Source of the DNA: Cantharellus purpuraceus
Lineage: Eukaryota > Basidiomycota > Agaricomycetes > Cantharellales > Hydnaceae
Reading direction: 5' to 3'
Length of the DNA stretch: 64,000 nucleotides
NCBI GenBank assembly: GCA_025174535.1
Contig: JALBUN010000004.1
Location: forward strand, 744,001-808,000
A program made the translations under genes and the position numbers. This document shows positions 27,540 to 40,100 of the stretch, one piece after another; position 1 is the stretch's first letter; every line of letters begins with the position of its first letter. Under the pieces are notes generated by a model that saw only the letters and a list, made by a program, of their open reading frames with translations, did not search any database and had not been told where the DNA came from.

Positions 27540-27552
27540 TATATACCAGGGA
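27540..27552 (+). repeat. recurrent word TATATACCAGGGA, copy 1
   Basis: The 13-mer is shared with copies at 33757, 48095 and 49681, all in the same orientation; this copy is followed by a instead of c. See findings. Confidence 0.5.
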
Positions 27553-29146
27553 AGGAGTTTGAATGGTGGCGTGCTGCAAGTGACTATGCTGCAGGCCAAG
27601 GTACGCGGTGGCTTGAGCACTAGTAGAACGCGTGAGTGATTTTCGTGAAGGAATAAAATTTAATGTGGTAGATTTCATTTTGGAGTTAATTTATAGTGGG
27701 AATGGAAGGGTGTATAGCCCGCAGAGCCGAGCGCCACCACGGAACGAGCGCTTGTGAGTTAATGATGTGCGGCATCGAAGCGCAAGTCAGAAGGAGGCGT
27801 GTAGGGGATTGGATGAACATTCTGATTGACTGCCAGAATTGGAGAGTGCACTCTAAAGGGTGGTCTTTCGAACTATCGTGGGGAAGCTTAATCAGTCTGA
27901 GACTTGCTGCAGATTGCTGGATATGGCATCATCTCATGACCCATGTCTGGATCTGCGGTTTGACGTTTTTGGCATGTGGGCGATGCCGAGGTGGGGGACA
28001 CCGCGTGAAGTAAAGAGTAGTTCGCCGCCGAGACTCGGATGGAGAAGCAGCCGCTGTTCCTCGGAAAGTGAAGGGGGAGTTTAAAGCAGCGTAACGTTGG
28101 GACTATTCAGAGGTGCCTTTGTCGTAAGTAGTACGTGCCATTCTTACCTACTAGACCACACTTTAAGCCTGTAGCTAGCTTCTGCTTGGTAGTGCCTACG
28201 AAATGGCAGATCTACAGAGGGAGCCATCGTCGCAATGGCAACGACCACTCCTGATTCGACGCATGTCCCATTTTGGTGTGTGTTGTTCCTGCAAAGCGGA
28301 ATCCATTATCGTGATCCTACTGTATTGGTAATGCTTATCCCCCTGCTCCTCGAGCACGTGCGTAGCACTGTCGCCCCTTGTTCGGACCTACAGAACGTAG
28401 GCACTGGGAGAGGTACCACGACCCAGGAGTGCGGTCCCCGTGGGAGGAACAAGACCCGGCATCCCGGCATCATCGACGCTCCCTTTGGAACCATAGACCA
28501 TGTGCCATTGCCACGTGTGGTGCTGGGATCACGATAGACGCATCGATGAGTCGGTGCCCACTGTGAAGAAGACATTCCGGTGGCGTGGAGAAGACGAAGA
28601 ACGACTCGATTCTGACACCGAGTATTCCCAGTCGCCGGCGACAAGATGAAATGTCCTTGCACTGCCAGCTATTTTTCTCATCGGCATGGCACATATCCCA
28701 CCACTGCGCATGGGGCACATGGCATGAATATGAAATTGGAAAAGTGTGGGTATAGTCTTTGAAGTATGTGGTTTGTCAGTCAGGGTTTGACGTCGGCTTT
28801 GTATATGTTCTAGCGAATGCGATGAAATACGACGGCTCAACATTTTACTGCGCCTGGATTTACACGCCTCTACGTTGGAGGGGGTCATGCGTATTGGTGA
28901 TTATATCACTACTGTTCAGAGCTCCAGGAGTAGGAATGATTGACTATGCTGCTGCCCATGGGACCCCACATTTTGGGCTTGACTTGATTGTTGATGGCCA
29001 GTGATCCCATTCGTACGTGCATATCCCGCGTTTTACCCCGCGTCACGCCGATCACTTCCGTCACTTGTCGCAGCGAACAGAAGAGCCTGGAGGTAGCCTG
29101 CCGCAGTGAACATTTTGATGGGAATGTGACACGAAGAGGGGGTAAA

Positions 29147-29287
29147 ACTTCAGTTGGGCGGGGAGCAAACAACTCTGCATTCGGTAGTTGCCTTTTGAGT
29201 AAACTACAAGACTTGCTGAATATAATTACATGAAAGAAATAGAACTGGTGCGTACACTTCAGTTGTGCGGGGAGCAAACAACTGAAG
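29147..29287. repeat. direct repeat pair, second copy also a perfect inverted repeat
   Basis: acttcagttg, then one base, then gcggggagcaaacaact occurs at 29147-29173 and again at 29256-29282 (spacing 109 bp, one internal mismatch). In the second copy the 10-mer cttcagttgt (29257-29266) is followed after 11 bases by its exact complement acaactgaag (29278-29287), forming a potential hairpin. The first copy has lost the right arm. The layout suggests remnants of a small terminal-inverted-repeat element or a regulatory palindrome. Confidence 0.6.
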
Positions 29288-30761
29288 TATCTAGTAGTGT
29301 AATACAAGGTTATATCTCGTCGACGCACTGAGACGAGAAATATGCACGACTCTTGTACGCGTATATTTGCGGTCGTTGTGTTTTGTGGTTCTGACACTCG
29401 TCTTCGTCTTCGTCCGATTATCAAATCGGACACGTTTTCTAAGCGGTCCTAGCGCCCCGATCATTAGCGCATACCTTGCAAGCGCAAGCCAGGTATCTCG
29501 ATACAAGGCAAACAAGATACACAACCACCCATGGAGCGTACAATTGCTTTCAAGCTAGCATACGATTCCTGCTTTACTACATGACTGCGTATCGCTTCGG
29601 ATGCGATGTCAGATAAACTTTTCTACTTATACACGTGGTCTTGCATGGGTGCCCGATTTCATGGCGATGGTGCTATACCATGTTCACCGAATGGCTCTGT
29701 GCGGTGAGTTTTTCGCTTTAGCAGGATCTCCCATAAGTGGCATTTCAATATCGGGGAGCGATGGCCAGGAGCCCGATTTCATTTTCATACCCCGAGATTT
29801 TTAATTTCACACTTCCATACGCACCCACTTGGTGGTTCTTAAGATACGCAGGCATTAGCTATATTTGGAGGGCAGCACGATTTGTGAATAATGCCAGCAC
29901 TGGTTAGATACATCGGGGAGGGGATGTTGTTCAATTCAACGTTATCTGCCGTATTATATATAGGAACCGGTTGCTGCTAGAATGTCTACACAGGGTACGG
30001 AAAGTTTAGGAGGTCGATTAGATGGTGGCTTAGTATTGCACGCGTGATTGATGCATGAGGCGTTGAGTGACGCATATGCATGAATGCTGAAGTTTTGCTT
30101 GTAATTGAACCTTGAATATTGAACCTTAAGGGCCACTAGTGGTATACAATGCGCGCTTAGCGCAAATGACATCGCATCGCCCGATGTATACGAAGCGCTG
30201 CGACGTCCAACGTTCCACCAGAAGACTAGAAATAATGAAGAAAGGGGAGCTCGAGACACCGATTGAGAGAGTCTGTTACTGTCATGATAATATATGTAGG
30301 CACCTGCGGGCATTGGCGACAAACTGTAAAGGCAAGGTGTGCCAATGTACGTGCGAAGTGCATACATACCATGGAGTGGCGCGCATGCAGTATATGTCTA
30401 GTAGAGTGCCAGTGTATGCCTTCAAGAACTTCTCTGTGACTGCGGTACATACGAGTGTTCGTGGAAGTACTATGAACTATGAAGGCGTCCTGCATAGCTA
30501 TGGTGGCACCTGCCCAAACAGCACAAAGTCCTGGGCACAACACCAAAAGATCTTGATACTTCCCAGCTCCTGCCATGGATTGGGAAAAGTGAAAAATTTT
30601 CACTACATCCGCCAGTAGATACGTCTCTCACAACCTGACAGAGGAGTAGTCAGTCAGCCAGAATCCGAATTTACATCTCTTCCTTAGCTTGCGGAGCCAG
30701 CTAAGCATGAGAATGAACGTAGTATGTATTTTATGACAGAAATTTGAACAAGACACGGACA

Positions 30762-31307
30762 GCAGAAGTTTCAGCGTCTGTGTTCGCCTCGGAAATGATA
30801 CAGTATACCCAGAAGCGTGTCAGTGGGATTGAGGACCTTGAGCGTCGGTTATAGTCCTCACCACTCACTTCAACTTTTTTATGCAGTTTGAATACTATAG
30901 GCTACCGGGTTGGAACACGATACCTCGAGTTGATGTCCTGGCCAACAGAGTCTGCATCCAAAGCTCCCACAGGCGAAATTCGGTTTTTACCCGCACTGAT
31001 GATGATTCATACGCAACTTTGGCGAACAGCGTTTGGGAAACCAGCAGATGCTACCGCAAATCACCCCGACACATCTATCCTGAGCTCAGCTGCTCAGCAT
31101 TGACTGCTGGTATAGTGGAAGCCGTCTTAGATGGCTTGGGATTTGTAAGTCACTATTAAAAGCAAGGAAATACCAATTTCATCATATGACCCTCAGCCTG
31201 CAAGGGTTACAGCACATTCTGTGCCTACAGATGCGTACCTTGCTCGTACGACAATTCTTGTTAAGCTTCAAAAGGAAGTCTTGGAACGTGAAGATGCTCT
31301 GAAGTGA
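30762..31307 (+). pseudogene. TRAPP complex subunit Trs31/TRAPPC5, disrupted copy
   Basis: Three exon-like blocks match the Bet3-family TRAPP subunit Trs31 (TRAPPC5), a Golgi vesicle-tethering component. Block 1 (about 30762-30847) reads FASEMIQYTQKRVSGIEDL. Block 2 (30887-31144) begins LNTIGYRVGTRYLEL, continues EIRFLPALMMIHTQLWR and FGKPADA, and ends ALTAGIVEAVLDGLGF. Block 3 (31197-31307) reads PARVTAHSVPTDA to a stop after EREDALK. GT-AG introns at 30848-30886 and 31145-31196 are intact. Between about 31050 and 31085 the frame breaks: the conserved segment between GKPADA and the ALTAGIV block (about 30 residues in homologues, from family knowledge) is reduced to a few codons, and the two halves lie in different frames with no usable intron between them. 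The N-terminus upstream of 30762 is also unclear. Trs31 is essential in yeast, so a second intact copy is expected elsewhere. Confidence 0.72.
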
Positions 31308-31503
31308 TGTGTCCTTCGTCTCATGGTTGTATTTTTCACTCGTGTTATCAATCAACGAGGTTCTTCCTTCCAGTTGACCTGCTTCTAAATGTGTGGTACC
31401 TGCCCGTAGTACCGCGCGGTCTTGAAAGTCCGACGTCTCTATAGAGTGATCAATAACCTCAGCATCGCCAGACCAGCTTTGCTGCTCTGACCTGCAATCA
31501 AAT

Positions 31504-32631
31504 ATGACTCAAATTCACAGATTGGTATTGAACCCACCAATCTTGAACTCCTCTAGCCTATGGGCATCTTCTCGTGTGCAGCTAGAGAAACTCTATCTGT
31601 CTGATTGGACTGGGGGTGTCACGACTCGTACTGCTACAGCAAATGGCTTTGCTGAGGACAGTAACGTTCACAAGGTCTTGACAAAGATTTTGTCACTTTC
31701 TCTGTTGTGACTCACTGAAGTTGTTCGTTGTCTTCATGCTCAGCACGCCCTTGTGCATAGAGATGTTTCGATTAATAGCTACGGTTATTCTCCCCACCCA
31801 CTCTCGCAGTATCTCACATGGATCCGGATGATGCTTTCGTCCTCCACACGACAAGGTTTCAAACCATTCATAATCAGCATCGCACCCGCATCCGCACGAG
31901 AATTATCTGAAATGGTGGACTCGATCCAGGAGCTCCGCCGCACAATGAAAGACACTGCGTCTGAGTTCTCCAAAATTGGGATTGAGCTCAATACATCTTG
32001 TCCCAACATTCCTGGGCATCCTCCTCCTGCATATGATCCGCAAAGTCTCTCCCCCCTCCTTGCCATCTTTCGTGCGCGGTTTGAGCAGGATCCCACACTC
32101 ACCATCGGGCTGAAGCTCGCACCTTATGTTCACGCAGGTCAGTTTCAGCATGTGGTGGATATGCTAGCCAGTGTCTCCACCGTGGCCAGCGACGGAAAGA
32201 AAACTAACTGTGTCTCATTTCTGAGTTGTACAAACACCTTGGGGTCGGCTCTGGTGTTCCAAGATCAAGTTATCCCAGATGCGGAAGGCGAATTCTCCAG
32301 TACTTCGGAGTACGCGGTACCCACCGTCACTGGCGGATTAGCAGGAGGACCAATACATGCATTGTCACTTGGGTAAAATCCAGACTGGTGGTCTTGTCTC
32401 CATTACTGAATCCATTTCCTTATTGGCAGCAATGTTTACACTTTCAGGAAACTCCTGTCAGAGCACCCGGATGCCTCATTGCAACAGATTTCTATTATAG
32501 GGATTGGGGGAGTTGCGTCCAAGGCGGCAGTCATGCGCATGCGTCGTGCGGGAGCTTCTGCTGTTGCGTGTGCGACAGCGTTGGGTATGCATGGCGTCGA
32601 AATTTTTCATAAATTGAATGAAGGCTCATAA
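31504..32631 (+). CDS. URA1: dihydroorotate dehydrogenase, class 1A (cytosolic) type
   Basis: 333 aa in three exons: 31504-31674, 31744-32372, 32430-32631; the introns are GT-AG and phases match. It oxidises dihydroorotate to orotate in pyrimidine synthesis. Family marks in order are NPPILNSSSLWASS near the N-terminus, the substrate-strand TGGVTTRTAT, NSYGYSPHPLSQYL, the FMN/active-site loop LNTSCPNIPGHPP with the Cys that acts as base in class 1A enzymes (mitochondrial class 2 enzymes use Ser), CTNTLGS, TGGLAGGPIHAL, and the phosphate-binding IIGIGGVASKAA. There is no mitochondrial presequence and no N-terminal membrane helix, consistent with a soluble enzyme. Most basidiomycetes are expected to rely on the mitochondrial class 2 enzyme, so this may be an additional or alternative activity. 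It starts about 200 bp after the Trs31 relic on the same strand. Confidence 0.87.
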
Positions 32632-35600
32632 CGGTTACTCTGAATCTAATATTTTGTTAGCATACAAGGGCGGGCTTCATTGCACGACCAAACAATGGTC
32701 TAGCTTGTCGATTTGCCGGATTGCTTTGGAGACGAAGCTCATTCTGAATGCTGGCTACAATGGCACGACTTTCCGATCTAGAACGATGGGCTGAAGACTA
32801 TGCTCGATCTGAATGTTACACGGCGTGATGCCAGGACTGGTTCAAGAAAAATCCTCATCAATGGCCCGAGATCACTGTACCTACCGCAGGGTGCTGTATG
32901 TGACTCTGATGACCTCGTCTGCTTGGAAGGGTTGGCGGTGAGTACCATGCGGCCTGCGACCCGGTGCTGTCACTGTCCAGAGTGATCTGTCCAGCTTTAA
33001 GGGTGAAAGTGCCGTGCGAGTAAGGTATTTGTATAACAAAACCATTTGATTGGGCCCAGGTTTGGGGTATTTACAGAAGTAGAGGTAGGAACCTCCTGCC
33101 TTACAAAACAAGGACACAACCTTTGTCGTTCAACTGCTCAAGTACTTCGACAGCGACTGGATTCTGTCGGTGCTCAAGGACCACAGCAGGCCATTTCTTC
33201 TGTATCCTCTAGAGTGGCGATATAGTCGTTGTCGAACATGAATTATAAGAGAGAGCGGTTAGATTCTCTGATGAAGAGTGCCGAATTGTGAGTGGCTTAT
33301 GCCTTCATCTGGCTAGTTGTTAACTTATAACATCGCGAAAAACTATCCCTCTATAATCGTGCAGAATCTTGAGACCATCTAGTACCATAACTATGTCCTA
33401 TCTCTAGAGTAAAGCTTTCGGGTGTCACAAGTTCCCCCTTAATATTCTCCAGCATGATGGCCTCCTGTTCGCCACAGTCGCTCTGATTCAGGTATCTCGC
33501 AGTCGGGGGCATAGATCAAGAAGTGGACGTGCTATTCCCGTATTACTATGGTACTATCAGACACAATGTCGACTCGGGCTTGCAGCATGCACATGTTTCA
33601 TTCTGAAAGGCTTTCTTGCAGAGGGCGTTGGAAAAACGCGTAGGAGGAAGACACGGAGGAGGCGACAACACCACTACGTCGCTGATGAGGTCAACCGTCG
33701 CCACCAACATCGTATGTACCAGCCAATCGCCTACCTTCCCGTCCCGCATTTCCTTATATATACCAGGGACTGAAGGCTATACTAACATGGGGACCGGTGC
33801 TAGTAGAACCCACTAGCGGCCGGGAGCGATACAAGAAAGAGATGTATATAAAATAATATACACAGATAGATGTACCCACATCTCATCGATACCTCATACT
33901 ATCCACTATTGATGTTTGGCATGGGGAGATGGGATGAGTTGATTGCGTATGTATGATCTAGGAGCGTTTGGTATTTGTCAAATGTCGAACGATTGCATGT
34001 GTTTCTGATGCAGATATTCCGGTTTCTTTCTCCTCTTCTTTTTCAGGGGTGGAGGAGAGGGAGGGGAGAGAGCAGAGCCTTGAGGGCCTACTTCACAGTC
34101 CCTGGTCAGCCAACTCGGGCTACAGTCAGTAATGTCATACTTTGAATAGTAGACCACAGAAGTCGTACGAGTCGGTCGTACATGTGTAGTGATAGTGGTG
34201 GTGTATCCGGTGCATCCGGCTTCACGGATCTGAACGTAAAGCGAAGATGAGGAAAGGCTAGTCAATTCTGTGACAGCTAGGGAGTGGGGATTACCATTGT
34301 TCAATGTTCAATGTCTTCGAGCTTCAGCATGCAAGTGAATACATCCACATTATCGTGCAAATTATAGGCTTTTCAGTAGCTTTCTGATTCTTGACAGCAA
34401 GTGAACAGGTCTGGTCGCTGACCGGGAAATTGTTAAAGCCTTTGCGCAATGCAGCCAATAATCCACCATGAAATCTTGATGAAGGGGGAATCATTATCCA
34501 AACGGAACATTGAAAAAGTCTGTTTGTCTTGTAGACCTCGTCGTTAATTTAGCAGCCTTTTGTCGCTAAATAGAAGACACATCCGTTCTAACGCTCGCCA
34601 CCTCGTGAGGATAGGGGAAATTACATGTTGTCCGTGGCTCCTTTTTCGCTTCCTTCTTGTTTGATCTTTAGTTTGTCAAGTCGCATGTTGATATACCAGT
34701 ACACCCCTTGGGGTCGCATATCATAAGCGACGAGATCACCATACATTCCAAGCGATAGACTTAGGACCTGGGCTCTTCTCATATCATGCGCCGCCGAAAC
34801 CGCAGCTACAAGGGAAATAAAGACGTGCTCACTAAGGCGCAAGAGAAGCATGCAGCATGCTCAGGGCCGCCTGCTCTTATTTTCGCCCTGGCGTATCTGG
34901 GACCTGGGAATATCTTTGTTGCAATCGGTTGTAATTTTGGTGTTTCAGGCTCCTTGGTCCCCAGGATGTGGGCTGCCGGCATGGGACTGGAGAGTGATGC
35001 ATCATTCGGTCTATGACCACATATCGAGTATCAGACGTATCCACAAAACTTTTCTGTCTATATGAAGCATAATCAGTCCGACTCGGGGGCACGTCTTCAA
35101 GAAGACGGTATCACAGCACCAGCATCTTACGTACATATAAAAAACGAGAGCCATCAACTTCGTTTATACTGCTGACCGAATGGGTAGATGATTCAAAGTA
35201 TAATTTGTGATGTGATTTGGTGAGTCCGGTGGGTACACCGTCAGTCAGTGTAAACGAAGTATGCGAGTAACCGATGATTAGCAATAGACGACCGTAAATT
35301 GAAATTGGAATTGAAATTGGGTCGAGACTAAGACACAACCAGGCACGTCGGGATTGCTGAAGAATGGCGAAGATAAGTTTGTCCTAATAAAGCGGAAGTA
35401 AAGCCTTACTTTTGTTGTTGGTTTTTCTTCCCCTTGTTTTTTTCCATTTATAGAGCAAGCTAAACATTTTACACCGGCTCTCACCATAGGGTCGCGTACC
35501 ACGGGCGGTGAAATATTCGATAGAACATCAACTGCCACTCCGCCGCGGACATTGTACGTAATCGGAGTTTGAATACCATGTCGGTCACTGCGCGCAATAT

Positions 35601-36164
35601 TGTTGCAAATTGGCAGTGATGCTGATGCAGACACTAAACTGCGTAAGTTCTGCAAACTCTAAAGCATACTCAACAGCCGCCTCGCCATATGAACTGCCGT
35701 CGTGAACTCGACGGGATCATTATTGCACCCATGCAATTACGACCAAAATCCAACCGAGATGGCATGGACGTCGCTTACACCTCCGAGGAAAAACGGAGCA
35801 ACTTGAAACCTGCGCACCATCGGTGCGTCAATACTGTGTCAAACAGCAGTTGGAAGCCTTGGCGGGAGACGATGAAACAATAATAAGAGTCCACCCCGAT
35901 CAGATATTTTTCAAGAGACCAGGATTTCCGACCCGTATCAAGTTCGGATTTCGATATGGGGATGGAAGCCCTGTTGCACTTTGCCTGAGGGCACTAAAGT
36001 GATCACCACGAGGCCTGACGTTTCCTTGGAGGGTACTGCTTTCGAATGACATGGATGGGCCAATAGTATGCGCACTTTTCAGAAGTATAGAGGCATCAAT
36101 CCCAATTCGTTACAAGGTGTAACCCAAGACAGGATGATGGCTACGTCATCTTTTTTCGCCTCAT
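32632..36164. other. gene-poor interval between DHODH and mL16
   Basis: No gene I can support. The first kilobase has scattered coding-like words in changing frames (for example LNVTRRDARTGSRKILINGP at about 32806), which could be a decayed gene, but nothing is identifiable. One copy of TATATACCAGGGAC lies at 33757-33770, followed by AT-rich DNA. A minus-strand frame at 34621-34851 and a plus-strand frame at 35689-35883 have no recognisable motif. Confidence 0.4.
33757..33770 (+). repeat. recurrent word TATATACCAGGGAC, copy 2
   Basis: Exact 14-mer in a gene-poor stretch after the DHODH gene. Confidence 0.5.
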
Positions 36165-36893
36165 CTATTGTATATCAGCTACTTGCATTGGTGGTGAATG
36201 CGGTTCGGGCAATACATCTAGATTCCCCAAACGAGGTGGTGTGGCTCGTGTGATGAATTCACAAGTGCAGGGAAGTTTATCGCTGGCTTGCCGAAGTGCT
36301 ATAAAACATTATACCTAGGATGAAACCAAATTTGCAAGAAAAGAACTCACCATCTCGAGCAAGCTCCTCACGGATTGTTGGTGTACCGGGAGGGGTTCCA
36401 ATCTCAAATATTACGCGAGCTGGCCCAATCCGTGTTGCCCAATACTCAAAGCCTCCCTTGCCCTTGCCCATCCGAGTCTCGTTACCCTGTAATGAAAAGA
36501 CGACTGCAGTTACTTATGGATACTTATATCGTGAGTATTCTGGCATACCTTTACACAAACAGGTACGTCAGGAAATAATCTAAGGTAAACCTTGGCATGC
36601 TTGATACTCTTCAACTTGCGCTTCAAAACCTCCTGGGCCGTTGTCAATTGTTTTGCACTGAAACGCATCCCATTCCCTCGAATTCGAATGCCATAATAAC
36701 CGTACGCAAGAACGGTGCCTTTAGTAGAGCCACCGATGGGAATAGGAAGCTTTCCTTTATGTCGCTTCATGTATTTGACCGCTTTCGGTGCGAGCTGCGC
36801 AGCTCCACGCGCCTGAACATTACTGAAGAGTGAGGGAGTGAATATTGAAAGGGAAGGTCGAAGAGGCGTGAACAACGAGCGTAAGAAGGACAT
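36165..36893 (-). CDS. MRPL16: mitochondrial large-subunit ribosomal protein uL16m
   Basis: 200 aa in three exons: 36893-36549, 36486-36351 and 36286-36165. The last acceptor (gcaag at 36287) is chosen because it restores the conserved tail DKLPCTCEFITR followed by PPRLGN. An N-terminal Ser/Phe/Arg-rich stretch of about 25-30 residues fits a mitochondrial targeting peptide. The L16 core is clear: VKYMKRHKGKLP, GYYGIRI, QLTTAQEVLKRKLK, VYLRLFPDVPVCVK, and the hallmark NETRMGKGKGGFEYW, then PARVIFEIG. uL16 binds rRNA at the central protuberance, near the tRNA sites. It lies about 305 bp downstream of the Rif1 stop on the same strand; the interval contains nothing else of note. Confidence 0.9.
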
Positions 36894-37198
36894 ACACCGA
36901 ACGGGGAGTGATGCCAGCTTTCAAGCACCGCCCACTCCGCCATCCACCGAGAGGGCAGAAATTGCCGCTAAGATGGCGGCTATAAGCGCCGCTCGTGGTC
37001 GTCATCGTTGTCATCCTACTCTTGTTTCTTCAAAACCAGGAACACCTAGTAGTTGGGCAAAGCAATGACTATCTTAAGTAACCATCACACAAGTGCATGT
37101 AACAAATCGGAGGAATACAAGTACAGAAAGACACAAATAAGACAGAACCTGCTCAAAAAAAAATCAGCAATGCGCCTTCTGCTTCCTATTAACTGAAG

Positions 37199-40100
37199 CT
37201 AGGGTTGCACCACGTCACTGCTCAGCTTCTTCGTCATCTGGTCATTCAAAGCGGTGCTAATACGATTCGCCAACCGCGACGCCTCCAACAACTCTTGCAG
37301 TTCCATCCGCGACGCACCGCTGGTGACGACGACGTGTGCATGTTCCAGAGCTAGAAACTCTTCAGAAGGACTACGGGCCATTGTAAGTCGGGCTGGTACG
37401 TCCAAGACGTCGCTCGAAGCAATGCGTGCAGTGGCCGGTAATGTACGTGCACGATGCAGCTGACGTCTCGCCGCGATGTGTTTCAATGGACTTGAAGACA
37501 TGGGGTCATCTAGTAGGGAGCCGATGAACAACAATTGGTCAGACAGGCACTGCGATTTGTGAGCTCAACTACTTACCACTGGGAGGATGATACGTTTCGG
37601 AACGAGATCTGCGAGGCAGCGGGGAGATAATGTGACTAGCGGAAATCTGTCCTGGCTTCGGGCTGGATGTGACTAGGTCGGACGGCCGTTGTGGGGTCTC
37701 ATGCACGCCCGTATCATCTGTGCAGGGATTTAGGAGGTATAGCCTGATAGACTCTACAATGAGCTCACCACTCCCGATGAAAAGTAGGTCCCGATGTGGG
37801 GACTCATCACTCCAATCGTCAATAGCCTCTGCTTTCATCGACAACTCGCTAATACGGCGACGCTTCGAAGCACTACCGATCATCGCCAAGCCTTGCACAA
37901 ATCAATGATTAAGCCCGAGTATAGGTTTGACCATGGTATGACTACTCACCACCCATGACTCTCAGCTTGTTAATGCTAGACTCTGAACGAGCCTTGTTTA
38001 GCGCTCTCTTCCTCCCGCAAGGCGAACCATCTGCCATGAGCCCAAGCATCGCATCTACTAAACTGTCAATTTGGCGCAATGTTATAAACCTTGCAGATAC
38101 ATACGCCTCTGCAATCTGTCCTCGCTCATTTTCGGTATTTCCACAGCTTCAAAGAGCGTCCTTTTTTTACTAGCAGATTTGGGTGTACTTGGCTGACGCG
38201 TCGACTTGGGTGTAGAAACCATCTCAGGTTGGTGCAAGTCTGGGACTTGTTCAGTCTTGACCTTGCGACGCCTTGTTCGAACGACAGTGATACTGTGATC
38301 CAACGCGACTTGGTCACCCTGTTCCTCATCGCTGATATTGATAATTTCAACGCCAGAGGGAGGACCACCGCCCCTTCGTTTCTTATTCGATTGAACGGCT
38401 ATGGGTGAATACTGAGTGCCCCGCGGAAGTCATTGCAGACACAAAACTCACCAAGGCGAGACCGGTAACGTTTTCCTAAAGAAGATGTAGGTGACCTTTG
38501 TGAAAGTCTCTCATCCACTGCCATGTCTATACCTAGCTCCTGACTTTCCTCTTTGATATGTGGCGAATCATGGGAGGTGATTAGCTCAGGCGGAGCTACA
38601 AGACCTGGCTGGTGTTCAAGGCCTTGTTGATGATTGTCCAAGTGATTAGAGAGGGACCCAGACGATAATAGTGGATGGCTTGTTTCCTCAGCCGGTATCA
38701 ACCGAGTAGACGACAGCCCAGACAAGATCAAAGATACATCATCAGTTGCAGCTTCTTGTTTAACAAGGCTGCCAGGTAGTGGGAATGATGAGGGAGGAAA
38801 ATGGTAGACCAGGGAGTCCGGCACGATGTTGTGCTCCGATAGAGGTGAGGCCTGAGATGAGGCCTGAGGGGGTCGAAGTTCTGAGTCGACTGCACCAGTT
38901 GCTAATGCTTCCAGGTTCTGAGACCGTGTAGCAGAGGGTTGCATGAGCTGGGCAGAGCTAACATGCTGTGCCTGCGCATCCAACGAATCTGGAACCACTG
39001 ACAGCACCACATCTGCCTATAATTCAATCAGTTCATAACTGTCGAGATACACATAACCGACTCGTACCGTTCCCAGAGTTGGGGTCTGCGTTTCCGGTGA
39101 CAGACCAGGCGCAATCAGCTCTCCAGACGCACACATGATCTCCTGAACATTCCTGAGAATCGGCTTCAGGTCTTCCGGATAGTCAAGTTCAGCGAGTAAC
39201 GCATAGGTTTGAGTCCAGAAATTCTTGAAGGCAGTTGGACCCAATGCGGGCTCAGGAATCCGACCGAACGCAGAGACAAATAGAGGAGTCAAAGCATGGA
39301 GGTGGTCGACAGATAACGAGGCTGCCTTGAGTGCTTCCAAAGAGGCACTGTACATAGTTATGACCTGGAAGGATGTCAGACAAGTTACGAGCCTGCAACG
39401 AGATCCATACCTTCTCATTGAACTCCGCGTCCGAGAACACATTCAGTTCATCTTGAACCCACAACTTCACTCCATCCTGAATGTGGACTAAAAGCTCCAC
39501 GATGAGCTCTTTGGATGTGATTTTCACGATCTCCACGAGGCTTTCCACGACGGCAAATAACATCAGCTTCAGCCCGGGCTCCACAGGCGGATAGTTTGAC
39601 ACAAGCACGCCATTCGCCAATGCGAGCAGCACTGAAGGGAGCCGAGATGCGGAAGGCTGCTCCGACGTAGAGACATCGACGCCGGAAATGAGAATAGGCA
39701 GCACACTATAAAGAACCTTGGGATTGTGACCTTTACCGCCAATGTCGCCTGCAATAGCATCCAACACGGTATTGGACATAATCTTACGGTCAGCTGCTGT
39801 GAGGAAGGCACAGTCTACAAGATGGATCCATAAATCAAGGTCGTCCCGATCGAACTCCCATTCAATGGGGAGACTGTCCATGCAACTTAGTACGGCAGGG
39901 ACATCGAGGTGATCATCACTTACACAAAAGGTGCTCGCAAAAGTTCAATAGCCCCAACCCAGGAACCTGCCTGACTTACCCACTGACGGCTCACCACTCT
40001 CCAAAGACCTTGCTTTGCACTACTCTCCATAACGTGACCCCCTTCCTTCTCCTCCCACAGCTCCCTGACCAGTTGAGGCATACCCCCCAACACAAGCTCC

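Larger units (their letters stand above)
22464..30690. other. long gene-free, repeat-bearing region
   Basis: There are about 8.2 kb with no supportable gene. It contains a 151-bp tandem duplication (23693-23997), T tracts and a CT microsatellite near 24421-24475, a C/CA-rich stretch around 24580-24700, poly-A/T and poly-G runs (25258-25280, 25586-25600, 26371-26382), one copy of TATATACCAGGGA at 27540, and a direct/inverted repeat pair at 29147-29287. Open frames are short, antisense or low complexity. I could not read a transposase, reverse transcriptase or integrase motif. Confidence 0.45.
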
